A DNA stretch of 61,850 bases from Dyella ginsengisoli LA-4 (GTDB lineage: Bacteria > Pseudomonadota > Gammaproteobacteria > Xanthomonadales > Rhodanobacteraceae). The notes below the pieces were generated by a model. The model did no database searches and had not been told where the DNA came from. It saw nothing but the letters and a program-made list of their open reading frames with translations. The stretch is from assembly GCF_000334915.1 (NCBI RefSeq), contig NZ_AMSF01000098.1:1-61850 (forward strand), in the 5' to 3' direction. Positions 53,890 through 61,850 of this stretch are shown in pieces. Each line of letters starts with the position of its first letter. Within the stretch, counting starts at the first letter, position 1. The translations under genes were made by a program, and so were the position numbers.

Positions 53890-54974
53890 CGGGAGTCTCC
53901 TTCGACCGGCGCGGACTGCCACTGAACCGCTGTGATCTGCCAGGCGCCGTCGTGCTGGCGCAGGGTGAGCATCTCGCGGCTGCGCACCGTTAACGGCTTG
54001 CCCTTGGCGGTGCCGGCGATGGTGGTTTCGCTGCCGACCATGGCGGTGTCGCCCATCGCCATGGAGCCGAACGCTCCTGAAGTCACTTTGGCCTGCTTGA
54101 GGAAGGCAATATCCGCATCGAGATGGCCGCCGGCATACGCATCGCGTGTTTGCGTCTCGCTGCCTTCGCGGATGCTGACGTCGGGCGCCAGCACCGCGAG
54201 CACCGCCTCGCGATCGCCGCGTTGAAGGGCCTCATGGAACCGGCGTGCAACCGCTTCGGCACCCGGCGCGGCGCCGGCACGCAGGCCTTCCAGCGAGATC
54301 GGGGCTTCGGCGGCAGGCCCCTTGGCGCCTTGGTCGTGGTCGTGCGCGTCGGCGTGGCTGTGCTCATCCGGCATCGCCATGGCCGGCATCGCCTGCGCCG
54401 CGTCCCCATGCGTGTGGCTGTGGCCACCATCGCCGCCATCCATGTCCATGTCGTCGTCCGGCGGTGCCTTGGCGACGATGTCCTTGTACTGCGCGGCGGT
54501 CATGTCCGGCAGCTTCTGCAGGAAGGCGACCATGCTCCAGATGGTCGGATCGTCATGGCTGGCGCCCCACGCCGGCATCGCGCTCATCTTGATGCCGTGC
54601 TTGATCACCCAGAATGCTTCTTTCGGATCGACCCGCACCTGGCTCAGGTTGGGCGGCTGTGGATACAGCCCCGGGCGCAGTTCGGAGTCTTTCATTGCCG
54701 GAGTGAGATGGCACTGCGTGCACATCGCCGCGTACTGGCCGGCACCCTTGAGGATGAGCTGCGGATCGTTCAGGTCGGGCACCTTGAGGTCGGCCGAACG
54801 CGCTTGGATGGAGCGCTCGCGCAGTGTCTGCAGCAGTGCAAACACCGGCTTGGTGTGGTGGTCGTCGGCGCCGATGTTGTAGACGCCTGAATAGACGAAC
54901 GCCCCGGCACCGATGGCCAGCACGCCCAGAACGACCGCCACCGTGATGCCGTGATGCTTGATGTGTTTTTTCAT
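53886..54974 (-). CDS. cytochrome c fused to a SnoaL-like domain, His/Met-rich linker
   Basis: 362 residues. N-terminal membrane anchor (about 9-30), a class I cytochrome c domain with heme motif CTQCH (85-89) and a likely axial Met in MSAMPAWG, then a linker of His, Asp and Met (DDDMDMDGGDGGHSHTHGD, DEHSHADAHDHDQ) at about 173-220, and a C-terminal SnoaL/DUF4440-like domain (about 235-355). Both halves are known separately; the fusion in a copper operon is uncommon as far as I know. Could couple copper oxidation to electron transfer (inference). Confidence 0.8.
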   Translation of the reverse strand: MKKHIKHHGITVAVVLGVLAIGAGAFVYSGVYNIGADDHHTKPVFALLQTLRERSIQARSADLKVPDLNDPQLILKGAGQYAAMCTQCHLTPAMKDSELRPGLYPQPPNLSQVRVDPKEAFWVIKHGIKMSAMPAWGASHDDPTIWSMVAFLQKLPDMTAAQYKDIVAKAPPDDDMDMDGGDGGHSHTHGDAAQAMPAMAMPDEHSHADAHDHDQGAKGPAAEAPISLEGLRAGAAPGAEAVARRFHEALQRGDREAVLAVLAPDVSIREGSETQTRDAYAGGHLDADIAFLKQAKVTSGAFGSMAMGDTAMVGSETTIAGTAKGKPLTVRSREMLTLRQHDGAWQITAVQWQSAPVEGDSR

Positions 54975-54987
54975 GATGGATTTCCCC

Positions 54988-56424
54988 TTAGAACCAGATG
55001 CGCACGCCCGCCACCAGCTGCGGGTCGAATACGGGTTGATGGTCGCGCCGCGCGTAACCGGCGGTGGCGCCGAAGCGGCGCACCCAGTTCACGCCGACAT
55101 ACGGCGCGAACTCCCGGCGGATCTCATAGCGCAGGCGCAGCCCCAGCGAGGCGTCGGAGACGCCTGCGCCAAGGCGACGCGCCGGGTCGGCCTTGCCGTA
55201 CGCGTTGAGCTCGAATTCCGGCGTAAGGATCAGCCGCTGGGTGAACAGCACGTCGTAGGTGGCCCGAAAGCGCGCTGCGGTTCGACCCGACTGACCGACG
55301 TAGGCCGTGGCTTCCACGTCGAAAAAGTACGGCGCCAGGCCCTCCACGCCGAAGGCGGCCCAGGTGCGCCCGGGGCCCACGCCGAGGTCCCGCCGAACAC
55401 CCAGCTGGGTCGACCAGTAGGTGGCGATCAGGTGGTTCCACAGCACTTCGGCACTGCCGTCTTCCACACGCCCAGCGCTGCGCTCGCCCTCGCTGCGCAG
55501 CCACAGCTTGTCGGTGTCGCCGCCGTACCAGCCCTGCAGCTCCCAGGCTTGGCCGTTGGCGTCCCGGCCGTGCACGGCTTCGAGGTTGTCCAGCAGCAAT
55601 CGCCCCACCTTGGGCGGCACCATGTCCATGCCCGGCATGCCGCCGTAGCCAACGCCGTCGGAATAATCGGGACTGCGCGCATCCGGCGGGGCCTTGCCGC
55701 CCTGCATGGCGCCCATCGTCATGCCCGACATGCCCTCGCCGGAAGCATCGCCGGACGTTCCCGACATCCCGGACATCCCGGACATCGACGACGATGCCGA
55801 CGGATGCTTGCCCTGGGCAGGGTCTGCATGATCCATCCCAGGCATCGCCCCGTGCTGCATGCCGCCCATGTCCATCGAGCCCATGTGCATCGTCCCTGTC
55901 GAGGGTGCCTCGGCGGCAGGAGCGGGATCGGGCATCTGGCCGTGCTTCATGCCGGCCATACCGCCATCTTTTGCGGCAGGGCCGACCTCGGCCGCTGCCG
56001 GGGTGCGGGACGCGCCAGCCGGCATCGGCATCTTGCCCATGTCCATGCCACCCATGTCCATCGAATCCATCGAAGACGAGGCGCTGCTGGACGAGGCGGC
56101 GGGCGGGGATGCGGGATGCTGCATGCCGGATATGGCCCCATGGTCCATCCCGGCCATGCCATCGCCTTTCATGGAACGAGTCGTCCCGGCGGCTGCCGGA
56201 GCCTCGGTACTGGACGCGCTGGCCGGCATCGGCATGCCACCCATGTCCATCGAGCCCATGTCCATCGAACTCATGTCCATAGAGTCCTTCGTCTGGGCGG
56301 TGCTGGCGGACGGTGCGGGCGCCGACTGCGCGGCCGCCGGCAGCGCCACGGCGCCACCGGCAGCGAGCGCGACGCCGAGCGCCAGGCGAAGCGGGTTGTG
56401 CAACGTACTGATGACCCGGCTCAT
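54988..56424 (-). CDS. copB: copper resistance outer membrane protein CopB
   Basis: 478 residues. Signal peptide, then about 200 residues of Met/Ser/Gly repeats (MDMSSMDMGSMDMGGM, MSGMSGMSG), then the CopB beta-barrel domain (about 250-478): GWYGGDTDKLWLRSEGE, EVLWNHLIATYWSTQLGVRRD, LGLRLRYEIRREFAPYVGVNW. Outer membrane copper sequestration. The Met-rich part is longer than in most homologues. Overlaps copA by 4 nt. Confidence 0.93.
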   Translation of the reverse strand: MSRVISTLHNPLRLALGVALAAGGAVALPAAAQSAPAPSASTAQTKDSMDMSSMDMGSMDMGGMPMPASASSTEAPAAAGTTRSMKGDGMAGMDHGAISGMQHPASPPAASSSSASSSMDSMDMGGMDMGKMPMPAGASRTPAAAEVGPAAKDGGMAGMKHGQMPDPAPAAEAPSTGTMHMGSMDMGGMQHGAMPGMDHADPAQGKHPSASSSMSGMSGMSGTSGDASGEGMSGMTMGAMQGGKAPPDARSPDYSDGVGYGGMPGMDMVPPKVGRLLLDNLEAVHGRDANGQAWELQGWYGGDTDKLWLRSEGERSAGRVEDGSAEVLWNHLIATYWSTQLGVRRDLGVGPGRTWAAFGVEGLAPYFFDVEATAYVGQSGRTAARFRATYDVLFTQRLILTPEFELNAYGKADPARRLGAGVSDASLGLRLRYEIRREFAPYVGVNWVRRFGATAGYARRDHQPVFDPQLVAGVRIWF

Positions 56425-58214
56425 GACACCACCACTTCGCGGAACATGCCCGCTTCCATGTGATAGAGCATGTGACAGTGGTAGGCCCATCGCCCCACGG
56501 CGTCGGCGCTGACGGCGTAGGTGACGCGCTGCGCCGGCTGCACGCTGATGGTGTGCTTGCGCACCTGGAACGCACCCTTGGGATTTTCCAGCTCGCTCCA
56601 CATCCCGTGCAGATGAATCGGGTGGGGCATCATGGTGTCGTTGACCAGCACCACGCGCAGCCGCTCGCCGGTGCGGAAGTGCACCGGCGTGGCGTCGGTG
56701 AACGGTACCCCGTCGAACGACCACATGTAACGCGCCATGTTGCCCGTAAGGTGCAGCTCGATCTCGCGGCCGGGCTCGCGCCGATCGATCGGGCCGCCGA
56801 TCGTGTGCAGGTCGGCGTAAGTCAGCACGCGCCGGCCGTTGTCGCGCAGGCCCACGCCCGGGTCGTCCAGGTTGGTGCGCGGCATGTCCACGTGCATGTC
56901 CACGCCCGGCCCGTACTCGGTGCGGGCATGGTGCACGGCTGGCGCCTTGCCACCGCCCATGTCCATGCCGGACATCCCGGACATGCCCGACATATCGCCC
57001 ATGTTCATGCCCTGCATGCCGCCGTCATGGTCGGAGTGACCGCTATTCCCCATCGCCATGGCGCCCATCATGTCGACCATCGCCAGGCGCGTACGCGGGT
57101 CCATCGCCGGTACCTCGGCCTGCATGCCCAGCCGCGGCGTCAGCGTGCCGCGGGCGTAGCCGGTGCGATCGATCGACTGGGCAAACACGGTATAAGCGCG
57201 GTCTTCCTGCGGCTCCACCAGCACGTCGTAGATCTCGGCCACGCCAATGCGGAACTCGTCCACTGGCACCGGCTCCACGTCCTGACCGTCGGCGGCGATC
57301 ACGGTCATCTTCAGTCCGGGAATGCGTACGTCGAAATAGGTCATCGACGAGCCGTTGATGAAGCGCAGTCGCACTTTTTCGCCGGGCCGGAACAGGCCGC
57401 TCCAGTTGCCGCTCGGCGTGGTGCCGTTCATCAGGTAGGTATAGGTGTAGCCCGACACGTCGCTCAAGTCGCTCGGACTCATGCGCATGGTGTTCCACAT
57501 CTTGCGTTTGGCCAGCGCCGCCTGCAGGCCCATGGTGCGCACGTCGCGGAAAAACTCCGGCGCGGTCGGCTCGGCAAAGTTGTAGTAATCGCTTTGCCGC
57601 TTGAGCGTGGCGAAGATGTGCTCCGGATCGTCATCGCTCCAGTCGCTGAGCATCACCACGTGGTCGCGATCGGCGCGATGGCGCTCGCCGCCGGCCGGGT
57701 CGATCACGATCGCACCATACAGGCCGGACTGCTCCTGGAAGCGCGAATGCGAGTGGTACCAGTAGGTGCCGCTCTGCTTGACCGGGAAGCGGTAAGTGAA
57801 GGTTTCGCCCGGCGCGATGCCGGGGAAGCTGATGCCTGGCACGCCGTCCATCTGGAACGGCAGCAGGATGCCGTGCCAGTGGATCGAGGTGGGCACCGCC
57901 AGCCGGTTGGTCACGCGCAGCGTCACGGTGTCACCTTCGCGCCAGTGCAAGACCGGGCCGGGAAGGCTGCCATTGATGGTGGTGGCGATACGCCGCGCAC
58001 CGGTGAAGTCGACGGGGGTTTCGCCGATGGTCAGGTCGAACGTGTCGCCGCGCAGCCGCGGCATCGCCGAGGCGGGCATCGTCGGGCCGACGGCGCTCCA
58101 CGCACGGCCGGGCGCCAGCAGGCCGAGGCCGGCCGCGGTACCACCGGCCGCCAGGCCGAGCACGAAGTGACGGCGTGAACGATCCACCCCATCGGGGGGA
58201 AGGAAAGGATTCAT
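56421..58214 (-). CDS. copA: multicopper oxidase CopA, TAT-exported
   Basis: 597 residues. Twin-arginine signal (DRSRRHFVLGLAAGG); three cupredoxin domains with copper motifs HWHGILLP, YWYHSHSRFQEQSGLYG, HPIHLHGMW and HCHMLYHMEAGMF. Met-rich insert MQGMNMGDMSGMSGMSGMDMGGG near 400. Oxidises Cu(I) in the periplasm. ATG chosen for the GGAG site 7 nt upstream; a GTG 21 nt earlier is the alternative. Confidence 0.95.
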   Translation of the reverse strand: MNPFLPPDGVDRSRRHFVLGLAAGGTAAGLGLLAPGRAWSAVGPTMPASAMPRLRGDTFDLTIGETPVDFTGARRIATTINGSLPGPVLHWREGDTVTLRVTNRLAVPTSIHWHGILLPFQMDGVPGISFPGIAPGETFTYRFPVKQSGTYWYHSHSRFQEQSGLYGAIVIDPAGGERHRADRDHVVMLSDWSDDDPEHIFATLKRQSDYYNFAEPTAPEFFRDVRTMGLQAALAKRKMWNTMRMSPSDLSDVSGYTYTYLMNGTTPSGNWSGLFRPGEKVRLRFINGSSMTYFDVRIPGLKMTVIAADGQDVEPVPVDEFRIGVAEIYDVLVEPQEDRAYTVFAQSIDRTGYARGTLTPRLGMQAEVPAMDPRTRLAMVDMMGAMAMGNSGHSDHDGGMQGMNMGDMSGMSGMSGMDMGGGKAPAVHHARTEYGPGVDMHVDMPRTNLDDPGVGLRDNGRRVLTYADLHTIGGPIDRREPGREIELHLTGNMARYMWSFDGVPFTDATPVHFRTGERLRVVLVNDTMMPHPIHLHGMWSELENPKGAFQVRKHTISVQPAQRVTYAVSADAVGRWAYHCHMLYHMEAGMFREVVVS

Positions 58215-58326
58215 AGGGTGACTCCATCTGCGCACTCACAGACATGGACCATGCCTGTGGTTCGTGAAAAAGACGCGGGTGTTGGGCTTTCGGCTCAACG
58301 TGCCGGCGAGATCGTGCAGCGCAGAG

Positions 58327-58713
58327 TCAGACGGACGGCGGTCGCAGGGGTGGCGTCATCGCCATGGCGGGGGCGTGCGGGACGCGAAGCCGTCCGAAAC
58401 GCAGGAGCATCAGCGGCGCGGCAGGCAGGCCGACGCGTGCAAGCGGCAGCACGCTTGCGCACATGGATGCGCATGTGCAGTGATGGGCGTCAGTGTGGTC
58501 AGCGCAGCATCCATCCTGCGGGGTCGGAGCCATCGCATGCGGGGCGTGCGCCGGGGAGCCGCTTGCCATGGACATCGCGGTCGCGGCCATCACCGGAGAA
58601 ACCGGCGGTTGGGCCAGCGCCGCGGCACCCTGGAGGACCAGTGCGACCCACGCCAGCAACCCGATCACCCGGAGGCGCCGAGAGCGTTGGAGCTGGTGCA
58701 GGAAGGTCATCAT
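58327..58713 (-). CDS. copL: CopL-family metal-binding regulatory protein
   Basis: 128 residues. Hydrophobic N-terminus (about 16-34), Cys/His-rich core DGCCADHTDAHHCTCASMCAS (C69, C70, C79, C81, C85) and the ending PHAPAMAMTPPLRPPSV typical of CopL. In Xanthomonas, CopL lies just before copAB and is needed for copper-induced expression. 112 bp before copA. Two adjacent ATGs; the first is taken. Confidence 0.82.
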   Translation of the reverse strand: MMTFLHQLQRSRRLRVIGLLAWVALVLQGAAALAQPPVSPVMAATAMSMASGSPAHAPHAMAPTPQDGCCADHTDAHHCTCASMCASVLPLARVGLPAAPLMLLRFGRLRVPHAPAMAMTPPLRPPSV

Positions 58714-58722
58714 GGCCCGGTT

Positions 58723-58751
58723 ACCATAAGCCCGCGACGCAGCCGACTCAA
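58723..58751 (-). promoter_or_regulatory. sigma-70-like promoter of copL
   Basis: TTGAGT (58751-58746), a 17-bp spacer and TATGGT (58728-58723). Transcription would begin only a few bases before the copL ATG, so the message would be nearly leaderless. Confidence 0.5.
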
Positions 58752-58830
58752 CCATGGAGTAGGGTTCATGCGCCTTGCCGGGTAGCCAGCGGCACGCTGG
58801 ACGCACGTTATGCCGCCTTGAGGAGAAGGA

Positions 58831-60117
58831 ATGTCCGCACTTTCATCTGACACCATTCAGGCGCTGCTGCACCGATGGCGCGCCGATCCTGGCGGCACGT
58901 ATCAGAGCTGGTTCCTGTGGGAAAGGCGTCTGAAGCATTTCCGCTCCATCCGACGCGGCCTGCAAGCGGTGGTAGAAGAAATCGATGCCGGGACCTTTGG
59001 CACGGCGTACCGCGGATCGTCGCTGGAGACCGTGGTGCACTCGATCGCCGAGCAGCGTCAGATTTTCAAGGGAGCCGATCACGCGTTCCTGTGGAAACCG
59101 AAGCTGCGGATTCCGGACATCTACGAAAATCCCGCGCATCAACGGGCGTTCGGTCGATTCCTGCAGACGTGTCTGTGCTGCGATGGCGAGCAGGCGCTGG
59201 TCGAGGCGATCCACACGTTGGATGGGCATGCCATCAAGGGCTTGGGGCCGGCGGCCGCCAACCTCCTGTATTTTCTGCACCCCACCCTGGCCATGCCGTT
59301 CAATACGGCCATCCTCAATGGCTACAACGCTCTGATGGGGGCGAAGGCTCGTCTCGGTCGCTGGGATAGCTATCTCACGATGCGTCGACAGGTGATGACA
59401 CTCAACGCGACACATCGCAACTTGTTGTCGAACGACCTGGGTGCCGTGGCGGGTTTTCTGTTCGACATAGGCAGCGGCCGCTATCCGCTGCCCGCCTCAT
59501 CCGAAAATTCACCGGCAGCGTGGTCCGCCTGGCAACGTGAACTGGCGCATGTTCGCGAAGAAAGCATCACCCTGCGCAAGATGGAAGCGCAGCGACGCGA
59601 ACAGGACCACTCACACACAACGGTGCAGGGCTGGTTGCGCGACCTGGGGCATGCGCTGGGCTATCGCGTATGGATCGCCAGCAATGACCGCGGTAGGTCG
59701 CACGCGGGCGGCAAGCTTGCAGACGGTTGTCTGACCGCGCTGCCTCCCACACTCAGCACCACCAGCGCCGCCGAGGTGATCCACCTGATCGACGTGCTAT
59801 GGCTGGAGGGTGACGAGCATCGCGTAACCGCCGCGTTCGAGGTCGAACACAGCACCACGATCTACTCCGGCATCGTGCGCATGCTCGATCTGGCGCTGGG
59901 CGTGCCGGACCACCAGCAAGCCGCCTATTTTCTGGTAGCTCCCGGCAGCCGGCACGGCGACGCCTGCGATCAATTTGCCCGTCCGGCTTTCAGCCGGGTG
60001 CGCGAACTGGACATGCGCTTTCTGGCTTACGAATCGCTGCAGGAGCATCGTGAATCCATGGCTCGTTTCGGCAGCGGCATGAAGGCGCTACAAGCCATCG
60101 CCATGCCGTTGCGGTGA
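58831..60117 (+). CDS. restriction-endonuclease-like protein (possible PD-D/ExK variant)
   Basis: 428 residues. N-terminal half helical, with a helix-hairpin-helix-like piece (HAIKGLGPAAANLLYFLHP, about 133-151). C-terminal half has EVIHLIDVLWLEGDEHRVTAAFEVEHSTTIYSGIVRMLDL (about 315-354), where D321 and E337-V-E339 sit as in a PD-(D/E)xK fold with a changed last residue. Looks like a stand-alone type II-like nuclease; no methylase is nearby. AAGGAG site. Divergent from copL. Confidence 0.5.
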   Translation: MSALSSDTIQALLHRWRADPGGTYQSWFLWERRLKHFRSIRRGLQAVVEEIDAGTFGTAYRGSSLETVVHSIAEQRQIFKGADHAFLWKPKLRIPDIYENPAHQRAFGRFLQTCLCCDGEQALVEAIHTLDGHAIKGLGPAAANLLYFLHPTLAMPFNTAILNGYNALMGAKARLGRWDSYLTMRRQVMTLNATHRNLLSNDLGAVAGFLFDIGSGRYPLPASSENSPAAWSAWQRELAHVREESITLRKMEAQRREQDHSHTTVQGWLRDLGHALGYRVWIASNDRGRSHAGGKLADGCLTALPPTLSTTSAAEVIHLIDVLWLEGDEHRVTAAFEVEHSTTIYSGIVRMLDLALGVPDHQQAAYFLVAPGSRHGDACDQFARPAFSRVRELDMRFLAYESLQEHRESMARFGSGMKALQAIAMPLR

Positions 60118-60128
60118 CCCTGATGAAG

Positions 60129-60151
60129 TCAGCGGAGCAAAAATCCGCTGA
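60129..60151. terminator. hairpin after the nuclease-like gene
   Basis: 8-bp perfect stem TCAGCGGA/TCCGCTGA with loop GCAAAAA, 12 bp past the stop and between convergent genes. No T run. Confidence 0.5.
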
Positions 60152-60194
60152 ACCAGTCATCGCGCTGGCACGCTGCGCAACTCCCGCGCTGCGA

Positions 60195-60524
60195 CTACGG
60201 CTTGCTGAAGCCCATGTGCACAGTGATCTTGTCGCCGGCCTTGAGGTCCTTTATGGCCGCCGGCGGAAAGTGCAGCTTAAGCGCCATGCCGCCGGCCTCG
60301 ACGTCGACGATGCCGGTGCTGGAATCGACGGAGGTGACGGTGGCAGGCATCTTGTGCATGCCCATCATGTTGTCCATGTGGTGCATACCGCCCATGTGGT
60401 CCATCTTGTCCATCTGTTGCATACCACCCATCGACGCAGTGGCCGGCGGGGTGGACGACTGAGCAGATACGGCGCCGGAAGACAAGGCAAATGCGATGAG
60501 AGATGCAGCAAGCGTTCGAGTCAT
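60195..60524 (-). CDS. second CusF-like copper-binding protein
   Basis: 109 residues. Signal peptide (about 1-21), a Met/His stretch (MGGMQQMDKMDHMGGMHHMDNMMGMHKM) and a CusF-like domain: PATVTSVDSSTGIVDVEAGGMALKLHFPPAAIKDLKAGDKITVHMGF. It lacks the W-x-A-M-T-M site of the cus operon copy, so metal binding must rest on the His/Met stretch. Alone in its operon. Confidence 0.8.
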   Translation of the reverse strand: MTRTLAASLIAFALSSGAVSAQSSTPPATASMGGMQQMDKMDHMGGMHHMDNMMGMHKMPATVTSVDSSTGIVDVEAGGMALKLHFPPAAIKDLKAGDKITVHMGFSKP

Positions 60525-60880
60525 GACGTTCTCCACAACAGGATGGTTAGGTTCGAGCTCTGACAAGGTAATCCGCACAACGTTCAGATTTCCTGAAAGA
60601 CCCCCGAGCGCCTGTGCTTTCAATATGCGCAGCTGCACCACCATCAACGAGCTCAAACGCTGATAGTCCGCACGTGCGAAGGCCGAAGCTATCCGTGGAT
60701 TGGGGCAGTCGAGGCAGAGAGCGGTACGTGACACACAACGACTGCTCAATCCAAGGCGGCCGAGCGCATGATTGACACACCAGAAGCAGCGAATCAGCAC
60801 GGTCGACAAGATGTCGGGCCGCATGCGCCGTAACCCCCAGCCGCCGCGGCCGCGTATACCCTTAGGCAGGCTTCCAGAAA
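60525..60880. other. intergenic region, no supported gene
   Basis: 356 bp between the second CusF-like gene and the PepSY gene. Small frames here have no family features. Likely contains the CusF-like promoter. Confidence 0.4.
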
Positions 60881-61165
60881 TTAATCCTTACCGTCGTCGA
60901 TGCTGTTTTCCAACACCTTGCCGTCAAAGGCATCCACGCCCACTTCATGGGTGATGCCCTTCGCGAGGATGTCGAACGAATAGCGCAGCCCGCTGCCGCC
61001 ATGCTCCTTCTCCAACTCCTCCTTGACTATCTTGCCGGGCACAACGTGTAAAGCAATCGTTCGCGCGCTGGCCATGTCGATCTTCGGCACGGCTCTCGGA
61101 GCAGAAGCAGCGAAGACGCCACCGGATAGGACCAAAGAAACGATGAGAACAGTAGCTTTGCGCAC
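60881..61165 (-). CDS. PepSY-domain secreted protein
   Basis: 94 residues, GTG start after an AGGAG site. Signal peptide (about 1-20), then PepSY-like ASARTIALHVVPGKIVKEELEKEHGGSGLRYSFDILAKGITHEVGVDAFDGKVLENSID. Such small proteins sit next to metal-responsive two-component systems and oxidases. Role unknown. Confidence 0.85.
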   Translation of the reverse strand: MRKATVLIVSLVLSGGVFAASAPRAVPKIDMASARTIALHVVPGKIVKEELEKEHGGSGLRYSFDILAKGITHEVGVDAFDGKVLENSIDDGKD

Positions 61166-61415
61166 AATGAACTCCTGATGTTACGGCTGTGAAGTCACGC
61201 TATCGCCAACGCGATCGGCATGTCCGCTGCAGTCTCAGGGCAAGCGCTTAGCGTGCGCTTACAGCGATCAGGGTGACAGTTGCGAGCACCGCTCCCTGGC
61301 GCCTTGTGACCTCCACCTCCTTTCCCTCGCCATAGCCTGCGCAAAGGCCTAAAGCCTTATTCCGCGGTCAGGAAACCGGGAGCGCCTTAGGCACCATCGA
61401 AGCACGGCAGGAGGG
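61166..61415. other. intergenic region, no supported gene
   Basis: 250 bp without convincing frames. Contains CTTAGCGTGC (about 61247), reminiscent of the inner end of Tn21-type repeats, but the match stops after ten bases. Confidence 0.3.
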
Positions 61416-61658
61416 TCAAGCAATCTTGCGCAGCGGCTGCTGCAACTCGGCCACATCGAAGGTGAAGTCCAGCGGCACTTGGATCGGTTCGACGAAATGG
61501 CGCTTTTCATTGTAGACGCCCACATCGGTCTTGAGCTCCACGCAGTCATCGACCACCGATCCCATACGGGGACGGTGAGCGCCCAATGAAGCCCGTTTCG
61601 TACTGATGCTGGGCCAAAACTGCAGGCACACCCCCGCTCGGGCGGGATAATCTAACAT
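61416..61658 (-). CDS. hypothetical protein next to kfrA
   Basis: 80 codons at most; the C-terminal 49 (VVDDCVELKTDVGVYNEK..., ending LRKIA) look like real protein and could start at an ATG at 61565. Family not recognised. Divergent from the KfrA-type gene. Confidence 0.4.
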   Translation of the reverse strand: MLDYPARAGVCLQFWPSISTKRASLGAHRPRMGSVVDDCVELKTDVGVYNEKRHFVEPIQVPLDFTFDVAELQQPLRKIA

Positions 61659-61711
61659 TACCCCATGTCACTATGGCGCCCAAGCTAGCTGAACTTTAGT
61701 TATTGTTTGTT

Positions 61712-61745
61712 ACGTAATTACGTGGTATGTAATACGGTACGTAAA
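61712..61745. promoter_or_regulatory. palindrome and repeats ahead of the KfrA-type gene
   Basis: ACGTAATTACGT is a perfect 12-bp palindrome (61712-61723); TATGTAAT (61726-61733) and TACGTAAA (61738-61745) are related copies. An AT-rich stretch in a GC-rich window, close before the start codon: likely the operator for the protein itself. Confidence 0.6.
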
Positions 61746-61760
61746 ACATGGAGAGCGGCT

Positions 61761-61850
61761 ATGGCGCGAGCGGGCTTGTACAAGACCGAGGTCCAGAAGG
61801 CGCGGGACAGTCTGTTGGCGCAGGGAAAGCATCCTTCGGTCGACGCCGTG
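61761..61850 (+). CDS. KfrA-type DNA-binding protein, N-terminus only
   Basis: 30 codons to the right edge: MARAGLYKTEVQKARDSLLA then QGKHPSVDAV. This is the start of the KfrA N-terminal DNA-binding domain (YKTEVQKARDSLLAQGKxPSVDAVR), found in plasmid partition or integrative elements. A GGAGA site precedes the ATG. Confidence 0.75.
   Translation, partial: MARAGLYKTEVQKARDSLLAQGKHPSVDAV

Noticed and set aside
55620-56300. Possible CRISPR or minisatellite array
   Set aside because: The short repeats encode the Met-Gly/Ser/Asp repeats of CopB in frame; unit length varies and there are no spacers.
61231-61275. CTTAGCGTGC as the right transposon end
   Set aside because: Identity to the Tn21-type inner repeat ends after ten bases, and it does not match the candidate left end at 38996-39033.
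61381-61420. CTTAGGC (about 61387) as the partner of the left Tn3-type repeat
   Set aside because: Only the first seven bases agree with the complement of the left repeat; the following 30 do not align.

Overview
The window is GC-rich throughout, with gene families and gene order that suggest a gammaproteobacterium of the Lysobacterales (Xanthomonadales), perhaps a Rhodanobacter-like soil or groundwater organism. The placement is an inference from family resemblance (CopL-type leader protein, PaoABC, Cus/Cop sets, H-NS and HU with basic tails); no rRNA or tRNA gene is present to confirm it.

Left edge to about 9.7 kb: an operon on the minus strand for an extracellular contractile injection system (eCIS, a phage-tail-like device). 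In transcription order it encodes sheath, tube, a zinc-ribbon baseplate-type protein, a proline-rich protein, a DUF4255 tail terminator, an AAA+ ATPase, a small protein and two DUF4157 (eCIS core domain) proteins. The last one runs off the window, so spike and baseplate genes probably lie further left. A 778-bp gap without a convincing gene follows, then a periplasmic molybdenum aldehyde oxidoreductase operon (paoABC).

14.4-25.3 kb: a compact stress or low-oxygen island with Hsp20, a host-attachment-family protein, an HPF/RaiA-like ribosome factor, two tandem-domain universal stress proteins, an alcohol dehydrogenase, a hybrid histidine kinase with an OmpR-type regulator, an FNR-family regulator without the iron-sulfur cysteines, DUF883, phosphoribosyltransferase, flavodoxin, CBS-domain protein and dodecin. 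Seven FNR/ANR-type boxes (TTGAT-N4-ATCAA, two of them perfect) precede its transcription units, so it looks like one locally encoded regulon.

25.5-39 kb: an NCS1 nucleobase permease divergent from an N,N-dimethylformamidase-like hydrolase with a palindromic operator between them; H-NS- and HU-type nucleoid proteins with Lys/Ala-rich tails; a VOC protein, acetolactate-synthase-like enzyme and aldehyde dehydrogenase; and a tripartite drug-efflux operon (HlyD/EmrA, EmrB, NodT-type outer membrane factor) ending in an aldo/keto reductase.

39 kb to the right edge: a mobile metal-resistance region. A Tn3-family transposase with a tyrosine recombinase sits at the left boundary, and its likely terminal repeat abuts the 5' end of the efflux operon. 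Cargo: a His-tailed DMT permease followed by a truncated methyltransferase remnant, a mer-type operon (merR divergent from merT-merP-GDCCVxC) without merA, a cusCBA-cusF copper/silver RND operon, a copLAB operon extended by a cytochrome c-SnoaL fusion and a DUF411 protein, a possible restriction-endonuclease-like protein, a second CusF-like protein, a PepSY protein, and the start of a KfrA-type DNA-binding protein behind a palindrome-rich promoter. KfrA suggests the element continues to the right as a plasmid-like or integrative unit. No right-hand transposon end was found inside the window.
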